The notes beneath the pieces are model-generated. The model was not told where the DNA came from and did no database searches. It saw only the letters and a program-made list of their open reading frames with translations. Position numbers and translations under genes: made by a program. This document shows, piece by piece, positions 61,316 through 64,000 of a stretch of DNA of 64,000 bases (the first letter of the stretch is position 1; every line of letters starts with the position of its first letter). Where the stretch lies: positions 3,162,001 to 3,226,000 of the forward strand of contig OZ241901.1 of assembly GCA_965202895.1 (NCBI GenBank), given 5' to 3'. This DNA comes from JAJDXW01 sp965202895 (GTDB taxonomy: Bacteria > Pseudomonadota > Gammaproteobacteria > HK1).

Positions 61316-61995
61316 GCTCCGGTCTCCTCTCCGGGGGCGGGGGCGGGGGCCGTGGGCAGGGGAGCGACGAGATCGATCCCGAGCGCCCCGCCCAGCTCCC
61401 GGAGCGCCGCGTCCGGGTCCGTGACCTTGATGGCGAGCATCCCGAGCCGGGCCGCGGTCTTGAGGTTCGCACCGATGTCGTCGAGGAACGCCGCCTCTCC
61501 CGGAAGGACCCCGAGCGCTTCGCAGGTCAGCTCGTAGATGCGTGGATCGGGCTTGCGAAGCCCGGTGCGGCAGGACTCGATGAACGCGTCGAAGTGACTC
61601 CCGAGCGCTTCGCGTTCATCGTCCTTCCCCTCCATGATCCAGTTGTTGGTGAGCGCGGCGGCCTTCATCCCGTGGGCCCGGACCCGCCGGACCGCCTCGA
61701 TCATCCGGGGACGGATCACGACGTAGTCGGCCATTTCCAGCATCATCGCGGCGGTGGAGACGGAGTAGCCGAGGCTCGCGACCTCGGAGTCGAAGATCCG
61801 GCAGAACTCGTCGAGCAGGAGCTCCCCGCGCTCGAGCCGCTGCCAGGCCCCGTCCGGACGGGCCGCGTAGTTGCCGACGAGGCCGGCGATGAAGCCTTCC
61901 GGGAGATCGTTGCGGAGCTCGTACTCCCGCAGGAAGTCGAGGGGTGATTCCTGGATCACGCCCCCGACGTCGAAGATGACCGCCCTGATGTCCAT
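61312..61995 (-). CDS. HAD superfamily hydrolase (ACAD10/epoxide-hydrolase N-domain type)
   Basis: The 227-residue product has the HAD nucleophile motif as AVIFDVGGVIQ: the first Asp is present but the second Asp of DxD is Gly. That pattern is seen in the subgroup related to the N-terminal domains of soluble epoxide hydrolase and ACAD10. Also present are AALTNNW (motif II), GLRKPDPRIYEL (motif III Lys) and AFLDDIGANL (motif IV). It lies 56 nt after the acyl-CoA dehydrogenase, consistent with the ACAD10-like association. Confidence 0.88.
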   Translation of the reverse strand: MDIRAVIFDVGGVIQESPLDFLREYELRNDLPEGFIAGLVGNYAARPDGAWQRLERGELLLDEFCRIFDSEVASLGYSVSTAAMMLEMADYVVIRPRMIEAVRRVRAHGMKAAALTNNWIMEGKDDEREALGSHFDAFIESCRTGLRKPDPRIYELTCEALGVLPGEAAFLDDIGANLKTAARLGMLAIKVTDPDAALRELGGALGIDLVAPLPTAPAPAPGEETGA

Positions 61996-62051
61996 GGATT
62001 TCCGGAGGGTTCCGGGCTCTCCCGCTTCGATCGCCGCCGGGGCGCGGCCGG

Positions 62052-63254
<1,203 letters not shown>

Positions 63255-63324
63255 CGCTTGTCCTCGGGTTCGTTTCGGTGCTTCGCGGTTCCGCTCCGCC
63301 GGGCGGGCACCCCGGTGGGAAGCC

Positions 63325-63434
63325 GGGTCCGGTTCGGTTCGGTTCAGCCTGGATTCGGTCCGATCCCGTCGGTCCGGTTCCGTCGGTCCGATCCCGTCCG
63401 ATCCGGTTCCACCGGTGCGATCCGGTCCGGCCGG
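63325..63434. repeat. Intergenic short-period repeat (GGTCCGGTTC-like)
   Basis: About 110 nt made almost only of variants of GGTCCGGTTC, GGTTCGGTTC and GGTCCGATCC. It lies between the quinone oxidoreductase stop and the acyl-CoA dehydrogenase leader. Probably a slippage-generated simple repeat with a 5-10 nt period. Confidence 0.65.
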
Positions 63435-63436
63435 GG

Positions 63437-64000
63437 TCAGTCGTCCATCACCACCACGCACTTGCCGACGACCCGCCGCTCCGCCACCGCCTTGAGCGCC
63501 TCGATGCCCTCGTCGAGCCGGAACCGATGCGAGACGTGGGGCCGGAGGCGTCCGTCCGCGTGCCAGCCGAACAGCGTGTCGAAGTTGCGCGCGCTGCGTT
63601 CGGGGGACTCCCGGGTGAAGCGTCCCCAGAAGACCCCGACGAGCGAGCTGCCCTTGAGGAGCAGCAGGTTCGTGCGGGCCCGGGGCAGGTTGGCGCCGTC
63701 CGCCGCGAAGCCGACGACCAGGATCCGCCCCTCCCACGCGATGCACCGGAGTGCCTGCTGGAACACCTCGCCGCCGATCGGGTCGTAGACGACGTCGGCG
63801 CCGCGCCCGCCGGTGAGGCGGTTGACCCGGTCCTTGAACGGCTCCTCGGCGGCGGCGTAGTTCACCGTGTCGCGAACGCCGTAGATCTCGCGGACCGCCT
63901 CGAGCTTCGCATCGTTCCCCCCGGCCGCGATCGCGCGGGCGCCGAGGTTGCGCGCGATGTCGAGCGCGGCGGTGCCGACCCCGCCGGTCGCGCCGAGCAC
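63437..64000 (-). CDS. Zinc-type alcohol dehydrogenase/quinone oxidoreductase (5' end outside window)
   Basis: The C-terminal 187 residues of an MDR-superfamily NADPH:quinone oxidoreductase. Visible are the cofactor motif LGATGGVGTAALDIARNLGA, ADVVYDPIGGEVFQQALRC, GRILVVGFAADGANLPRA and the tail GIEALKAVAERRVVGKCVV. No zinc-ligand region is seen in this part. The gene continues beyond the window edge. It is the gene before the acyl-CoA dehydrogenase operon on the same strand. Confidence 0.9.
   Translation of the reverse strand: MLGATGGVGTAALDIARNLGARAIAAGGNDAKLEAVREIYGVRDTVNYAAAEEPFKDRVNRLTGGRGADVVYDPIGGEVFQQALRCIAWEGRILVVGFAADGANLPRARTNLLLLKGSSLVGVFWGRFTRESPERSARNFDTLFGWHADGRLRPHVSHRFRLDEGIEALKAVAERRVVGKCVVVMDD

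Overview
The window is about 70% G+C and densely coded. It looks like a chromosomal segment of a proteobacterium, most likely a gammaproteobacterium. Supporting marks are divergent ssb and uvrA, a DUF1820 gene, a Coq7-type ubiquinone hydroxylase, rplM-rpsI, and an RpfE-type gene in front of prfB (with the classical +1 frameshift site) and lysS. The catabolic content (TRAP uptake, a dimethylglycine/sarcosine dehydrogenase-like enzyme, two RidA proteins, creatininase and hydantoinase families, an acyl-CoA dehydrogenase) suggests a heterotroph living on small organic nitrogen and acyl compounds. The exact lineage cannot be fixed from sequence reading alone.

Layout. 0-4 kb: rdgB, then a leftward TRAP transporter operon (dctP, hairpin, dctQ, dctM). 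4-8.5 kb: a dimethylglycine dehydrogenase-like enzyme, a RidA protein and an SRAP (YedK-type) protein. 8.9-18.3 kb: housekeeping block with rplM-rpsI-tRNA-Gln, coq7, a DUF1820 gene, a creatininase-family gene, ssb/uvrA, a sugar kinase and rlmI. 18.4-28 kb: a DUF255 thioredoxin-domain protein, an A+T-richer island (DUF262-HNH protein and a Phd/VapC pair) bracketed by a 66-bp imperfect direct repeat, an orphan xanthine-dehydrogenase-type subunit, and decayed NYN and AAA-ATPase-like genes. 28-36.9 kb: hydantoinase B and A homologues, a DUF3226 remnant, a polysaccharide deacetylase, an MFS permease and hom. 37-44.8 kb: rpfE-like gene, prfB, lysS, a DUF2007 protein, a FIST protein and argG.

44.8-50.5 kb is an accessory island. 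A single-chain restriction-modification protein and a two-gene operon lie between two direct copies of the argG upstream region plus a toxin-antitoxin-like gene. The left copy carries a roughly 309-bp repeat element that the right copy lacks. 50.6-54 kb: an enoyl-CoA hydratase, a C-terminally short AMP-forming ligase and a 4Fe-4S reductase. 54.4-57.4 kb: RidA, an MNT nucleotidyltransferase with a vestigial partner, and a compact Type II restriction-modification pair. 57.6-64 kb: a DUF1499 protein, then leftward genes for a sulfotransferase, a DUF2236 oxygenase, SMP-30, a HAD hydrolase, an acyl-CoA dehydrogenase and a quinone oxidoreductase cut by the window edge.

The strongest new observation is a non-autonomous, MITE-like repeat family. 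It has two full copies (36,994-37,281 and 44,937-45,245), each flanked by a different 11-bp direct repeat. For one copy, a paralogous empty site is present in the same window at 49,826-49,836. Several defence-type modules (DUF262-HNH, Phd/VapC, single-chain RM, Type II RM, MNT/HEPN) and gene remnants cluster at the same recombination-prone places.
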